Source: Sulfitobacter guttiformis
GTDB lineage: Bacteria; Pseudomonadota; Alphaproteobacteria; Rhodobacterales; Rhodobacteraceae
NCBI RefSeq assembly: GCF_003610455.1
Contig: NZ_RAQK01000002.1
Coordinates: 558,001 to 622,000, forward strand
Direction of reading: 5' to 3'
Length of the DNA: 64,000 nucleotides
Shown here piece by piece: positions 8,217-16,624 of this stretch. Both the position numbers and the translations under genes were made by a program. The number at the start of each line of letters is the position of its first letter. The first letter of the stretch is position 1. Below the pieces are notes generated by a model that saw only the letters and a program-made list of their open reading frames with translations, made no database searches and had not been told where the DNA came from.

Positions 8217-9973
8217 GCAGCGCGCTCCTGTGCCATAGGCAGCAATGTAACCGAAAAACATGCGCCGCCGTCCGTATTATATGCTCGGATCTCGCCGCCG
8301 ACACTTTGTACAATGGCATAGCTGATCGACAACCCCAGTCCCACGCCCTTGGCAGCGCCCACTTCTTTGGTTGTGTAGAAGGGATCGAACACCTGTTCGG
8401 GGGCTGCAATGCCGGGTCCTGTATCGCTGATGGTCACGGTTATGTTGACCGCTTGAACGATGTCTACGGTCAAACGGCGTACGGCAATTCCCTCCATCGC
8501 GTCCAGCGCATTCGTGATCAGATTAATGAACACCTGCCCCAAACGCACCTCGCCACCGCGCACCCAGATTGGCAGGGCGGGCGCTGTAAAATCGATGCTC
8601 ACCCCCATCTCGTCACTGCGCGCTTGCGTCATTTCCAGCGCCGAATTGATCACAGCTCCCAGATCAACGCGCACCTGCTGCACGCTTTCTTGCTTGGAGA
8701 AGGCGCGCAGGTTTTTGATGATCCGCCCCATCCGGTCTGCCATATCAGAAATCCGCATCAGATTCTCTGCGGCGCGCTCGGGCTTCCCGCGTGCGATGAA
8801 TTGGACCCCGTTTTCGGCAAATGATTGAACCGCCATCAGCGGCTGGTTGAGTTCGTGACTGATCCCCGCACTCAGTTGCCCCAACGCGCTCAACTTGCTC
8901 GCCTGCACCAGATCATCCTGCGCGCGCGCAAGGGCAAGTTGTGCCTCCGTCCGCTCGGATGCTTCGCGCCGTAGTTCGTTGTTTATGTCGCGCAAGGCCT
9001 GTGTGCGCGCGCGTACCCTTGCCTCAAGCTGGGCATTGGCACGGGTGAGCGTACGCCGCCGCTCGGTCGCCAAAAACAACAGGGCGCCAAACGCAAGGCA
9101 CAGCGCCGCCACAGCAGCCGCCTGCGAAGCCGCAAGGCGGCGCACAGGTGCGACGCTCATCAATACCTCACCGGTCATGCCGATCACCGGCAAGTCCCGC
9201 GTCAGGTGCAGTGCTTCTTGTGGTAGGTAAGGACCCAGACCCAGATGCCAGATCTCGTGCGGCCCGAAAAAGCTGGTGCGGAAATCTGGCGCACCGCCGA
9301 GGGGCGGCCACAGGCCCGGCTCTCCGTTAGGCCGCTGCCAGAATATCAGCTCGGAGCGGTTGGAGACCTGCACCTGTCCTGCCCCATCTGTGAAGAACAC
9401 CGGAGCGGTATCTCCGCGCCACGCATAATCGACAGAGGCCAGATCGGTCGAGACAACCAATGCGCCCAGCACGGAACCTTCGTCACCGAAAACAGGTGCC
9501 GCGTAAAAATAGCTGCGCCCTGCGCCCGCGTCTGAGCCGTAACCGCGCCCCAGCGCCCCGTTTAGCGCCCGTTTTACGAAAGCGCGCGCATTCACACTGC
9601 CCGCGCCATCACTTGCCGCAGCCAGCACACGCCCTGAACGGTCGATCACCATAACATCCGACGCAGCGCCACGGTCTGCCACCCCGCGCAACAACAAAGC
9701 ATCCTCAGGCCGAACCGTGCCCTCCAAGGCCCGCACCACCTGCGGATGATCGGCCATCACCACAGCAAGGTCACGGTAACGCTGAAGTTGGCCGACCAAG
9801 CGGTCACTGGCCAGCGCCAGATCGGCATTGGCCCGCGACGACAATTGCGACATGCCCTGATACGTTGCGTACCGCCAGACCGCCCCCGCCAGCAGCGCCA
9901 CACAGGTCAAAAACACCGCCACTCCGAGGCTGCGCGCAAGAAATCCGTCCCTGATGGAAATTCTGACTTTCAT
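8213..9973 (-). CDS. dctB: DctB-type sensor histidine kinase
   Basis: 586 aa. An N-terminal membrane helix (about 15-32), a periplasmic sensor region of roughly 240 residues of the double-Cache kind, a second helix (about 285-303) and a coiled coil precede the kinase. The H-box is GISHELNQP (His373). The N-box NLITNALDAMEG, DTGPGI and GVGLGLSIS are all present. It should sense an external dicarboxylate and phosphorylate the downstream DctD. Start choice is uncertain: ATG at 9973 gives the expected N terminus, another ATG in frame lies at 10003, and neither has a good ribosome-binding site. Confidence 0.9.
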   Translation of the reverse strand: MKVRISIRDGFLARSLGVAVFLTCVALLAGAVWRYATYQGMSQLSSRANADLALASDRLVGQLQRYRDLAVVMADHPQVVRALEGTVRPEDALLLRGVADRGAASDVMVIDRSGRVLAAASDGAGSVNARAFVKRALNGALGRGYGSDAGAGRSYFYAAPVFGDEGSVLGALVVSTDLASVDYAWRGDTAPVFFTDGAGQVQVSNRSELIFWQRPNGEPGLWPPLGGAPDFRTSFFGPHEIWHLGLGPYLPQEALHLTRDLPVIGMTGEVLMSVAPVRRLAASQAAAVAALCLAFGALLFLATERRRTLTRANAQLEARVRARTQALRDINNELRREASERTEAQLALARAQDDLVQASKLSALGQLSAGISHELNQPLMAVQSFAENGVQFIARGKPERAAENLMRISDMADRMGRIIKNLRAFSKQESVQQVRVDLGAVINSALEMTQARSDEMGVSIDFTAPALPIWVRGGEVRLGQVFINLITNALDAMEGIAVRRLTVDIVQAVNITVTISDTGPGIAAPEQVFDPFYTTKEVGAAKGVGLGLSISYAIVQSVGGEIRAYNTDGGACFSVTLLPMAQERAA

Positions 9974-10032
9974 AACCGGTAATTTATGCACCAAACCTTG
10001 CATTGACCAGCACAACTGCGCTTGATGCGCGC

Positions 10033-11217
10033 ATGATAAGCCTCAGCCAATCCCCGCATGATCCTGCCTTTGTGCAAAACCCATATCCCTTTTATGATCG
10101 GGCCCGCGCTTCCGGTCCGGTCGTTTTCTGGGAGGATTACGGCATGCCGGCAGCTTTTGATGCCGCAACGGTGGCTGCTTTGCTGCGGGACAAGCGTCTG
10201 GGCCGTGCAGTGCCACACGACCAGCGCCGGCCAGTGCCCGCCCACCTTGAACCCTTCCACGCCGTCGAGCAGTTTTCCATGCTCGAGCTAGAGCCGCCCG
10301 ATCACACCCGCCTGCGTGGCTTGGTGCTGCGCGCCTTCACGTCCCGCAGGATCAAGGCGTTACAGCCGGATATTGCGGAGATTACCGATGATCTTCTCGG
10401 GCAACTCCCCCGCGACACCCCTTTCGATCTGATCCCCACCTTTTGCACCCAACTGCCCGTTCGCATAATTGCGCGGCTGCTGGGGGTGCCCGAAGCTATG
10501 GCTCCCGATCTGCTGCGCTGGTCTTCGGATATGGTTGCGATGTACCAGGCGGGCCGGAGCCGACAGATTGAGGAGGCCGCCGCGACCGCCGCAACCGAGT
10601 TCGCAGAATTCCTAACGGCCTATATCGACGAACGTCGCAATACGCCTGCCAATGATCTGATCACCGAGCTTATTTCGGCAGAGCAAAGCGGCACCCGCCT
10701 GAGCACACCGGAGCTGATTAGTACCTGCGTTCTTTTGCTCAACGCAGGCCATGAGGCCACTGTGCACAGCCTTGGAAATGCGGTGAAATGCCTGCTGGAG
10801 CACGCCACGCCACAAGCAGCACTTGATCCCGCGCATATCGCGCCCACCTGCGAGGAGCTTTTGCGTTTCACACCGCCGCTTCATATGTTTGACCGCCATG
10901 TCTATGAAGATGTCGATCTCGGGGATATCACCCTCAAGCAAGGCAGCCGTGTTGGCCTTGTCCTCGCTGCTGCAGGTCGTGATCCGGCACTCTATGTTGA
11001 CGCCGACCAGTTTCGCCCCGAGCGCCCGGTCAAGCCACATGCGGCCTTCGGCGGGGGGGTGCATTTTTGTGTCGGCGCGCCGCTGGCGCGGATGGAGATG
11101 CAGATCGCCCTGCCCGCTCTGTTTAAACATTTTCCAAAGCTGGCGCTGGGAGATAGTCCGAGCTTCTCAGATTCTTACCACTTCCACAAATTAGACAAAC
11201 TACTTGTGCATTCGTGA
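10033..11217 (+). CDS. Cytochrome P450
   Basis: 394 aa, the size of soluble bacterial P450s. Diagnostic motifs are the I-helix AGHEAT (238-243), the K-helix ExxR (Glu275-Arg278), and the heme loop FGGGVHFCVG with thiolate ligand Cys346. It is a heme monooxygenase needing external ferredoxin and reductase. No ferredoxin gene is adjacent, although a ferredoxin-NADP reductase gene lies at 16625-17473. The substrate is not predictable. It is divergent from dctB with only about 60 bases between them. A TTG at 10003 would extend it by 10 residues. The ATG at 10033 is preferred, though no clear ribosome-binding site supports either. Confidence 0.93.
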   Translation: MISLSQSPHDPAFVQNPYPFYDRARASGPVVFWEDYGMPAAFDAATVAALLRDKRLGRAVPHDQRRPVPAHLEPFHAVEQFSMLELEPPDHTRLRGLVLRAFTSRRIKALQPDIAEITDDLLGQLPRDTPFDLIPTFCTQLPVRIIARLLGVPEAMAPDLLRWSSDMVAMYQAGRSRQIEEAAATAATEFAEFLTAYIDERRNTPANDLITELISAEQSGTRLSTPELISTCVLLLNAGHEATVHSLGNAVKCLLEHATPQAALDPAHIAPTCEELLRFTPPLHMFDRHVYEDVDLGDITLKQGSRVGLVLAAAGRDPALYVDADQFRPERPVKPHAAFGGGVHFCVGAPLARMEMQIALPALFKHFPKLALGDSPSFSDSYHFHKLDKLLVHS

Positions 11218-11260
11218 GATCTGCGAGGGCCAATGATTGTAACACGGGCGCGCATATTCT

Positions 11261-11295
11261 CACCTCCTCCTTGAGGTGCTGACATATTGCACCTC
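11261..11295. repeat. Overlapping inverted repeats downstream of the P450 gene
   Basis: CACCTC (11261-11266) pairs with GAGGTG (11273-11278), and the latter, extended to GAGGTGC (11273-11279), pairs also with GCACCTC (11289-11295). The three segments could form two mutually exclusive hairpins. There is no T-run after them. The rest of the 238-base gap between the P450 gene and the Lrp gene shows nothing I recognise. Confidence 0.4.
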
Positions 11296-11455
11296 AAAAC
11301 CTCCAATGTCGTCCGGGGCACACAGTACTCCGTACACATTCGACACTTTTTTGTAGAGTTCCGACCGCCCTGCGCCACAACACGGTTTGTGCTCACCATT
11401 TCATATGCGCACCCGCAATAAATCTGATGCGCGAAGCGCTATTTTGGATCAGCCC

Positions 11456-11917
11456 TTAAAGCGGGAGCATCGTGGTTGATTTTATCTGCTCCATCGATAA
11501 CAGCGCCGTCACGTTGTGCACCCGCACCTCTCCGATCAGCGCTTGATAAAAGCGATCGTAGGCACGCGCATTCTCCACCCGTACCTTCAGGATATAGTCG
11601 ATGTCACCTGCAAGCCTGTGCGCCTCCTGCACCTCGGGCCTATCCTGTAGCGCCTTGAGAAACCGCGCCTGCCATTCGGCCTCGTGCTCGGACGTGCGGA
11701 TCAAAACAAAAAAACAGGCCTCGAACCCCAGCAACTCTGCATCCAGCACAACAGTCTGCTGGCCGATCACCCCCGCTTCGCGAAGCTTCCGAATCCGGTT
11801 CCAAACCGGCGTCTTGCTAGAGCCCACCTCGCGCGCAATTTCATCCAGCGAGCGGCTCGCGTCGGCTTGCAACGCCGCTAAAATCTTCCTGTCCGTGTCG
11901 TCTATCCGAACACTCAT
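11456..11917 (-). CDS. Lrp/AsnC family transcriptional regulator
   Basis: 153 aa. An N-terminal winged helix-turn-helix (DDTDRKILAALQ through VGSSKTPVWNRIRKLREAGVI) is followed by the RAM/AsnC effector-binding domain from about residue 65, with LAGDIDYILKV characteristic of the family. The start at 11917 is preferred over the longer open frame because GGGAG lies 7 bases upstream. It is divergently transcribed from the cysG operon across a 139-base gap, so it is a likely regulator of sulfate assimilation, possibly responding to an amino acid. That role is inferred from position. Confidence 0.92.
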   Translation of the reverse strand: MSVRIDDTDRKILAALQADASRSLDEIAREVGSSKTPVWNRIRKLREAGVIGQQTVVLDAELLGFEACFFVLIRTSEHEAEWQARFLKALQDRPEVQEAHRLAGDIDYILKVRVENARAYDRFYQALIGEVRVHNVTALLSMEQIKSTTMLPL

Positions 11918-12009
11918 TCCGTTTCTCCCTGCTTTCCAGACCGCTTGTTCCAATCCTTACACAAAAGGGAACATATGTCCTTATGTATTCGGCCATATGG
12001 CGTAAATAC

Positions 12010-12022
12010 AGAACAAAGTTCT
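12010..12022. promoter_or_regulatory. Candidate operator dyad upstream of cysG
   Basis: AGAAC-AAA-GTTCT is a perfect 5+3+5 dyad 35 bases before the cysG ATG, within an A/T-rich stretch that contrasts with its surroundings. It lies between the divergent Lrp gene and cysG, a likely place for a regulator to bind. No binding protein can be named from sequence alone. Confidence 0.4.
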
Positions 12023-12056
12023 ATATATGACCTAACGAAAGCAGAGGAGCAGCGCC

Positions 12057-13451
12057 ATGGACCACTTCCCCATTTTCATCGCAACCAAAACCGCCCGCAT
12101 CATTGTGGCCGGAGGTGGCGATGCTGCATTGGCAAAGCTGCGCATTTTGATGAAATCATCTGCCAAGATTACAGTATTTGCCAGCGATCCCGCACCCGAG
12201 ATCGAGCAGTGGCATCATCAAAACCGCCTGACCCTTGTGACCCGAGCAATGGATTACGGCGATGCCCTTTGCGCAAAGCTCTTTTACGCCGCCTCCGAGG
12301 ACGAAGTTGAGGATGCGCGCACCGCACATCTGGCCATGACCTGTGGTGCCTTGGTCAATATCGTCGACAACCTGCACGACAGCCAGTTCATCACCCCAGC
12401 TATCGTTGACCGTGATCCCGTGACCATCGCGATCGGCACCGAAGGGGCCGCACCGGTTCTGGCCCGTGCCATCAAGGCAGATCTCGAGGAGCGCTTGCCA
12501 CAATCGCTGGGGACGTTGGCGCGTATCGGTAAGACGTTCCGTGATGCGGCAAACGCGCTGCCCTTCGGCCGCCCGCGCCGTGATTTCTGGCGCGACTATT
12601 ATTTCAATACTGGTCCCAAGGCGATCGGCGAAGGCGAGGCGCATATTTTGCCGGCTCTTGAGGCGCTTCTCGACACCCATCTAACGAAACCGGCCCGCGC
12701 AGGGCATGTGGCTTTTGTCGGTGGTGGCCCCGGCGATCCGGAGCTTCTGACCCTCAAGGCCCGCCGCGCGCTCGACGAGGCTGATGTAGTAATCTACGAC
12801 CGCTTGATCACTCCCGAAATACTGGAGCTTGCCCGCCGTGAGGCCGTAATGGTTGACGTCGGCAAAGAGGGCTTTGGCCCCTCGACCCCGCAGGAGCACA
12901 TCAATGCGCTATTGGTGGAGCACGCAAAGACCGGAGCGCAGGTTGTCCGCCTTAAATCCGGCGATGCGACCGTGTTCGGGCGTCTAGACGAGGAGATCGA
13001 CGCTGTCGACGCAGAAGGCATCGGCTGGCACATTGTGCCGGGCATCACTTCCGCCTCTGCCGCTGTTGCCGCCATCGGGCAAAGCCTGACGCGGCGCGGG
13101 CGCAATGCCTCCGTCAGGTTTCTGACGGGCCATGACACCCGCGGTTTCGCCGATCACGATTGGTCCGCGCTTGCGCGCACCGGCGAGGTGGCGGCGATTT
13201 ATATGGGTAAGAAGTCTGCCCGCTTTATACAGGGACGTTTGTTAATGCACGGCGCCGACCGGCACACGCCTGTGACTTTGGTCGAGAATGCCTCGCGCCC
13301 TGACCAGCGGGTGATCGAGACGACGCTCGATGTGCTTCCTTCTGCATTGGAGGCGGCAAACCTGTCCGGTCCCGCCCTTACTTTTCTAGGGCTTGCGCCG
13401 CGTGCTGCCCTTGCCGCTCTCCCTACTCTCAAACTCGAGGAGTTTGCATAA
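12057..13451 (+). CDS. cysG: Siroheme synthase (CysG, two-domain)
   Basis: 464 aa, a fusion. The N-terminal part (about 1-205) is the precorrin-2 dehydrogenase/ferrochelatase domain, with the NAD-binding glycine loop IIVAGGGDAALAK. The C-terminal part (about 215-460) is uroporphyrinogen-III C-methyltransferase, with VAFVGGGPGDPELLTLKA, VIYDRLI and VVRLKSGDATVFGR. It makes siroheme, the cofactor of the sulfite reductase encoded two genes downstream. GAGGAG precedes the ATG. The stop TAA overlaps the next ATG by one base. It heads the cys operon. Confidence 0.96.
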   Translation: MDHFPIFIATKTARIIVAGGGDAALAKLRILMKSSAKITVFASDPAPEIEQWHHQNRLTLVTRAMDYGDALCAKLFYAASEDEVEDARTAHLAMTCGALVNIVDNLHDSQFITPAIVDRDPVTIAIGTEGAAPVLARAIKADLEERLPQSLGTLARIGKTFRDAANALPFGRPRRDFWRDYYFNTGPKAIGEGEAHILPALEALLDTHLTKPARAGHVAFVGGGPGDPELLTLKARRALDEADVVIYDRLITPEILELARREAVMVDVGKEGFGPSTPQEHINALLVEHAKTGAQVVRLKSGDATVFGRLDEEIDAVDAEGIGWHIVPGITSASAAVAAIGQSLTRRGRNASVRFLTGHDTRGFADHDWSALARTGEVAAIYMGKKSARFIQGRLLMHGADRHTPVTLVENASRPDQRVIETTLDVLPSALEAANLSGPALTFLGLAPRAALAALPTLKLEEFA

Positions 13452-13747
13452 TGACCAAATCTTTCAAACCGTCAGTCATCACCGCCAATGATTTACTTGT
13501 AGGCGATGTTGTCTATCTCAACGGCACCGATTGGGTCCGTAGCCTGTCGGAAGCAGAAGTGCTGACTGACGAGGCTGATGCCGACATCCGCTTGCTGGAG
13601 GCCTCGGCACAGGTGGCAACTGTTGTAGGCGTCTACCTCAGTCCGGTAGATACCTCCGATGGCGGCATCGAAACCACCCATTTCCGCGAAGCGTTCCGCG
13701 CGACCGGACCGTCCAACTATGCACATGGCAAAAGGGAGCACATCTGA
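13451..13747 (+). CDS. DUF2849 domain protein of the cys operon
   Basis: 98 aa, matching the DUF2849 family, which in alphaproteobacteria sits beside sulfite reductase genes. The protein contains no cysteine, so it is not itself an Fe-S or thiol redox carrier. It overlaps cysG at TAATG and cysI at TGATG, so translation of all three is coupled. A role in assembly or activity of sulfite reductase is a guess from context. Confidence 0.85.
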   Translation: MTKSFKPSVITANDLLVGDVVYLNGTDWVRSLSEAEVLTDEADADIRLLEASAQVATVVGVYLSPVDTSDGGIETTHFREAFRATGPSNYAHGKREHI

Positions 13748-15411
13748 TGTACGCCTATACCGAATTTGACGATAATTTCCTGCGCAGCCGCAATGCACAG
13801 TTCCGCGCACAAGTGGAGCGCCGCATCGACGGCAGCCTGACCGAAGACGAGTTCAAGCCGCTGCGCCTGATGAACGGTCTCTACCTTCAGCTGCACGCCT
13901 ATATGCTGCGCGTTGCGATCCCGTATGGCACGCTCAATGGCGCGCAGATGCACAGACTCGCCGACATTGCGGACAAGTGGGACAAGGGCTATGGCCACTT
14001 CACCACACGCCAGAACATTCAGTATAACTGGCCCGAATTGCGCGATGTACCGGACATGCTTGATGCGTTGGCCGAAGTGGACATGCACGCGATCCAAACC
14101 TCCGGGAACACCATCCGCAACGTGACGGCAGACCATTTCGCGGGTGCGGCAGCGGATGAGATCGCCGACCCGCGCCCTGTGGCCGAACTTATCCGTCAGT
14201 GGTCAACCGACCACCCCGAATTCCAGTTTTTGCCGCGCAAGTTCAAAGTCGCTGTATCCGGCGCACCGCATGACCGTGCCGTGCTCAAAGCGCATGATAT
14301 CGGTCTGCAAATCGTTGAGCAGGAAGGCGAGCGCGGATATCAGGTCATCGTTGGCGGGGGCCTTGGCCGTACGCCGATGATCGGCAAGGTCCTTTACGAA
14401 TTTGTCGCCTCCGAAGACCTGTTGCCCACGCTGGAGGCCATCGTCTCGGTCTATAACCTGCTGGGACGGCGCGATAACAAATACAAGGCGCGGATCAAAA
14501 TCACCGTGCACGAGAACGGCATCGAGGACATTCGGGCCCGCGCGGATGCGCGCTATGCGCTGATCCGGCCCCAGTTCACCGGTGTGGACCAGCAGATGCT
14601 GGCGCGAATCGAGGCGGATTTTGCCAAGCCTGCGTTTGTGAACAAGGCTCTGGGTGCCTATGAAGCTGCCTACACCAATGATCCGGTGTTTCGCGCATGG
14701 GCAGATACGAACCTGAGCGACCATGCGGCGTCAGGTTATGCCATCGTTTCGATCTCGCTCAAGGCTCATGGTGCCACGCCGGGGGATGCGACCTCCGCGC
14801 AGATGCGCGTCATGGCGGATCTGGCACAAGAATTTGGGCATAACGAGCTGCGCATCAGCCACGAGCAGAACGTAATTCTACCCCATGTGCACCGCTCGGA
14901 CCTGCCTGCTCTTCATGCGCGCATCAAGGAAGCGGGCCTTGGCACAGCAAATATCGGCCTGATTTCGGACATCATTGCATGCCCGGGCATGGACTATTGC
15001 GCATTGGCGACTGCGCGTTCGATTCCTATCGCACAAGAGATCGCGACCCGATTTGACGATCTCAAGCTCGAGCATGATATCGGCCCGCTCAAGATCAAGA
15101 TCTCCGGCTGCATCAATGCCTGCGGGCACCACCATGTTGGCCATATCGGTATCCTTGGTCTCGACCGTGCAGGCGTGGAAAACTACCAGATCACACTGGG
15201 CGGCGACGGGTCAGAGAATGCCGCCATCGGCGAGCGTGCAGGCCCCGGCTTCTCGGCGGACGAGATTATCCCCGCGATAGAGCGTCTGGTTCTGGCCTAT
15301 CTGGATATCCGCACCGAGCGGACCGAGACCTTCCTCGAAACTTACCGTCGCACCGGCCTCGCCCCGTTCAAGGCAGCCCTTTACCCACAGGCAAAAGCCA
15401 ATGCCGCTTGA
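13747..15411 (+). CDS. cysI: Nitrite/sulfite reductase, siroheme hemoprotein subunit
   Basis: 554 aa. Two ferredoxin-like half domains are visible, and the 4Fe-4S/siroheme ligands are Cys412 and Cys418 (ACPGMDYC) and Cys455 and Cys459 (GCINAC). The family reduces sulfite to sulfide, or nitrite to ammonia, by six electrons. Position between cysG and cysH makes sulfite the likely substrate. No CysJ-like flavoprotein gene is present, so electrons probably come from ferredoxin, perhaps through the reductase encoded at 16625. The 3' end overlaps cysH by 11 bases. Confidence 0.95.
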   Translation: MYAYTEFDDNFLRSRNAQFRAQVERRIDGSLTEDEFKPLRLMNGLYLQLHAYMLRVAIPYGTLNGAQMHRLADIADKWDKGYGHFTTRQNIQYNWPELRDVPDMLDALAEVDMHAIQTSGNTIRNVTADHFAGAAADEIADPRPVAELIRQWSTDHPEFQFLPRKFKVAVSGAPHDRAVLKAHDIGLQIVEQEGERGYQVIVGGGLGRTPMIGKVLYEFVASEDLLPTLEAIVSVYNLLGRRDNKYKARIKITVHENGIEDIRARADARYALIRPQFTGVDQQMLARIEADFAKPAFVNKALGAYEAAYTNDPVFRAWADTNLSDHAASGYAIVSISLKAHGATPGDATSAQMRVMADLAQEFGHNELRISHEQNVILPHVHRSDLPALHARIKEAGLGTANIGLISDIIACPGMDYCALATARSIPIAQEIATRFDDLKLEHDIGPLKIKISGCINACGHHHVGHIGILGLDRAGVENYQITLGGDGSENAAIGERAGPGFSADEIIPAIERLVLAYLDIRTERTETFLETYRRTGLAPFKAALYPQAKANAA

Positions 15412-16123
15412 TCAGCACCTTAATGCGCGTGTTGATGCCCTCAACACCGCGCTAAAACACCACGCTGCAGCCGATGTGCTGCGGCGTGCATTTCAGGCTG
15501 CGCCCAATCTGGCGCTTGTGTCCAGCTTTGGTGCGGAGAGCGTTGCACTGTTGCATCTGGCGGCTACGGTAAAGCCTGATGTGCAGGTGCTGTTCATCGA
15601 CACCATGTTGCTGTTTCCCGAAACGCTGGCCTATCAGCGCGAGGTTGCGCGCAAATTGGGCCTGCACAGGGTGCGGGTCTTGCGCGCCGACACCTCAACG
15701 GCTGATCCTGATGACACATTGCACCTGCGCGATCCCGATGCTTGTTGCTCTTTGCGCAAAACCCAAGTGCTCAATGCCGCACTTGAAGGGTTTGATGGCT
15801 GGATTACGGGGCGCAAGCGGTTCCAGTCGGGCACACGCGCCGAACTACCCGCGTTCGAGGTTGAGGCGGCAACGGGCCGGATCAAGGTTAATCCGCTGGC
15901 GCATTGGACCTCTGAAGATGTGCAGGAATATATGGCCGAGAACGCGCTGCCTCGCCATCCTTTGGTGGCACAGGGGTATCCGTCGATCGGCTGTGCACCT
16001 TGCACCTCGCCGGTAAAAACTGGCGAAGACCCCCGGGCGGGACGCTGGCGCGGCCAGCAAAAAGAAGAATGCGGCATCCATTTTGTGGATGGCAAAATGG
16101 TACGTACAGGAGCACCGACATGA
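15401..16123 (+). CDS. cysH: Assimilatory APS/PAPS reductase, Fe-S type
   Basis: 240 aa. The PP-loop-like SSFGAESVALLHL binds the nucleotide. Two cysteine pairs, Cys115-Cys116 (ACCSLRK) and Cys198/Cys201 (CAPC), bind a 4Fe-4S cluster, and Cys224 in KEECGIH is the catalytic cysteine. The paired cysteines mark the adenylyl-sulfate-using subtype rather than the cluster-free PAPS reductases. It reduces activated sulfate to sulfite for CysI. No sulfurylase gene is in the window. The start overlaps the end of cysI, and the stop overlaps the next ATG (ATGA). Confidence 0.94.
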   Translation: MPLDQHLNARVDALNTALKHHAAADVLRRAFQAAPNLALVSSFGAESVALLHLAATVKPDVQVLFIDTMLLFPETLAYQREVARKLGLHRVRVLRADTSTADPDDTLHLRDPDACCSLRKTQVLNAALEGFDGWITGRKRFQSGTRAELPAFEVEAATGRIKVNPLAHWTSEDVQEYMAENALPRHPLVAQGYPSIGCAPCTSPVKTGEDPRAGRWRGQQKEECGIHFVDGKMVRTGAPT

Positions 16124-16521
16124 GCGTGATTGTTACCGATACAGGTTTTCAAACCGACGACTGGACTGCGGGATTTTGCGGCGGCGGGGCCGCGAACGAT
16201 TGTGCTGCAATCGATTTGTCCTCCGACACCGCGCCCGAAGAGGTGACCCTCACGCCTGCACTTCAGATGATCCGCGTTGACTTCCCGTCTTCGGCTGACG
16301 GTCGCGGCTTCACCATTGCCCGTGCTCTGCGTTTGCGCGGCTATACTGGCCGTTTGCGTGCCAAAGGGCATGTATTAGCCGATCAATACGCCATGGCGCG
16401 GCGCAGCGGTTTTGACGAAGTCGAGATTGACGATGCTCTTGCGGCCCGCCAGCCTGCCGATCAATGGGCCTTCCGCGCCGATTGGCAGGACAACAATTAT
16501 CAGGCACGACTGCGCGGCTGA
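16120..16521 (+). CDS. DUF934 domain protein of the cys operon
   Basis: 133 aa. It matches DUF934, a family found next to sulfite reductase genes and often annotated as an oxidoreductase probably involved in sulfite reduction. The ending RADWQDNNYQARL is typical. Its ATG overlaps the cysH stop by 4 bases (ATGA), which fixes this start against a longer open frame. Biochemical function is unknown. Confidence 0.88.
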   Translation: MSVIVTDTGFQTDDWTAGFCGGGAANDCAAIDLSSDTAPEEVTLTPALQMIRVDFPSSADGRGFTIARALRLRGYTGRLRAKGHVLADQYAMARRSGFDEVEIDDALAARQPADQWAFRADWQDNNYQARLRG

Positions 16522-16624
16522 TCCGCGCTTGCAGCACGGGCCGCGCGCGGCATCGCTGCGCATTGCACCTGTGCCTTCATTTATCTAAGAAAAGGACTGC
16601 GGAGCATCGCTCTGCGGAGAAATC

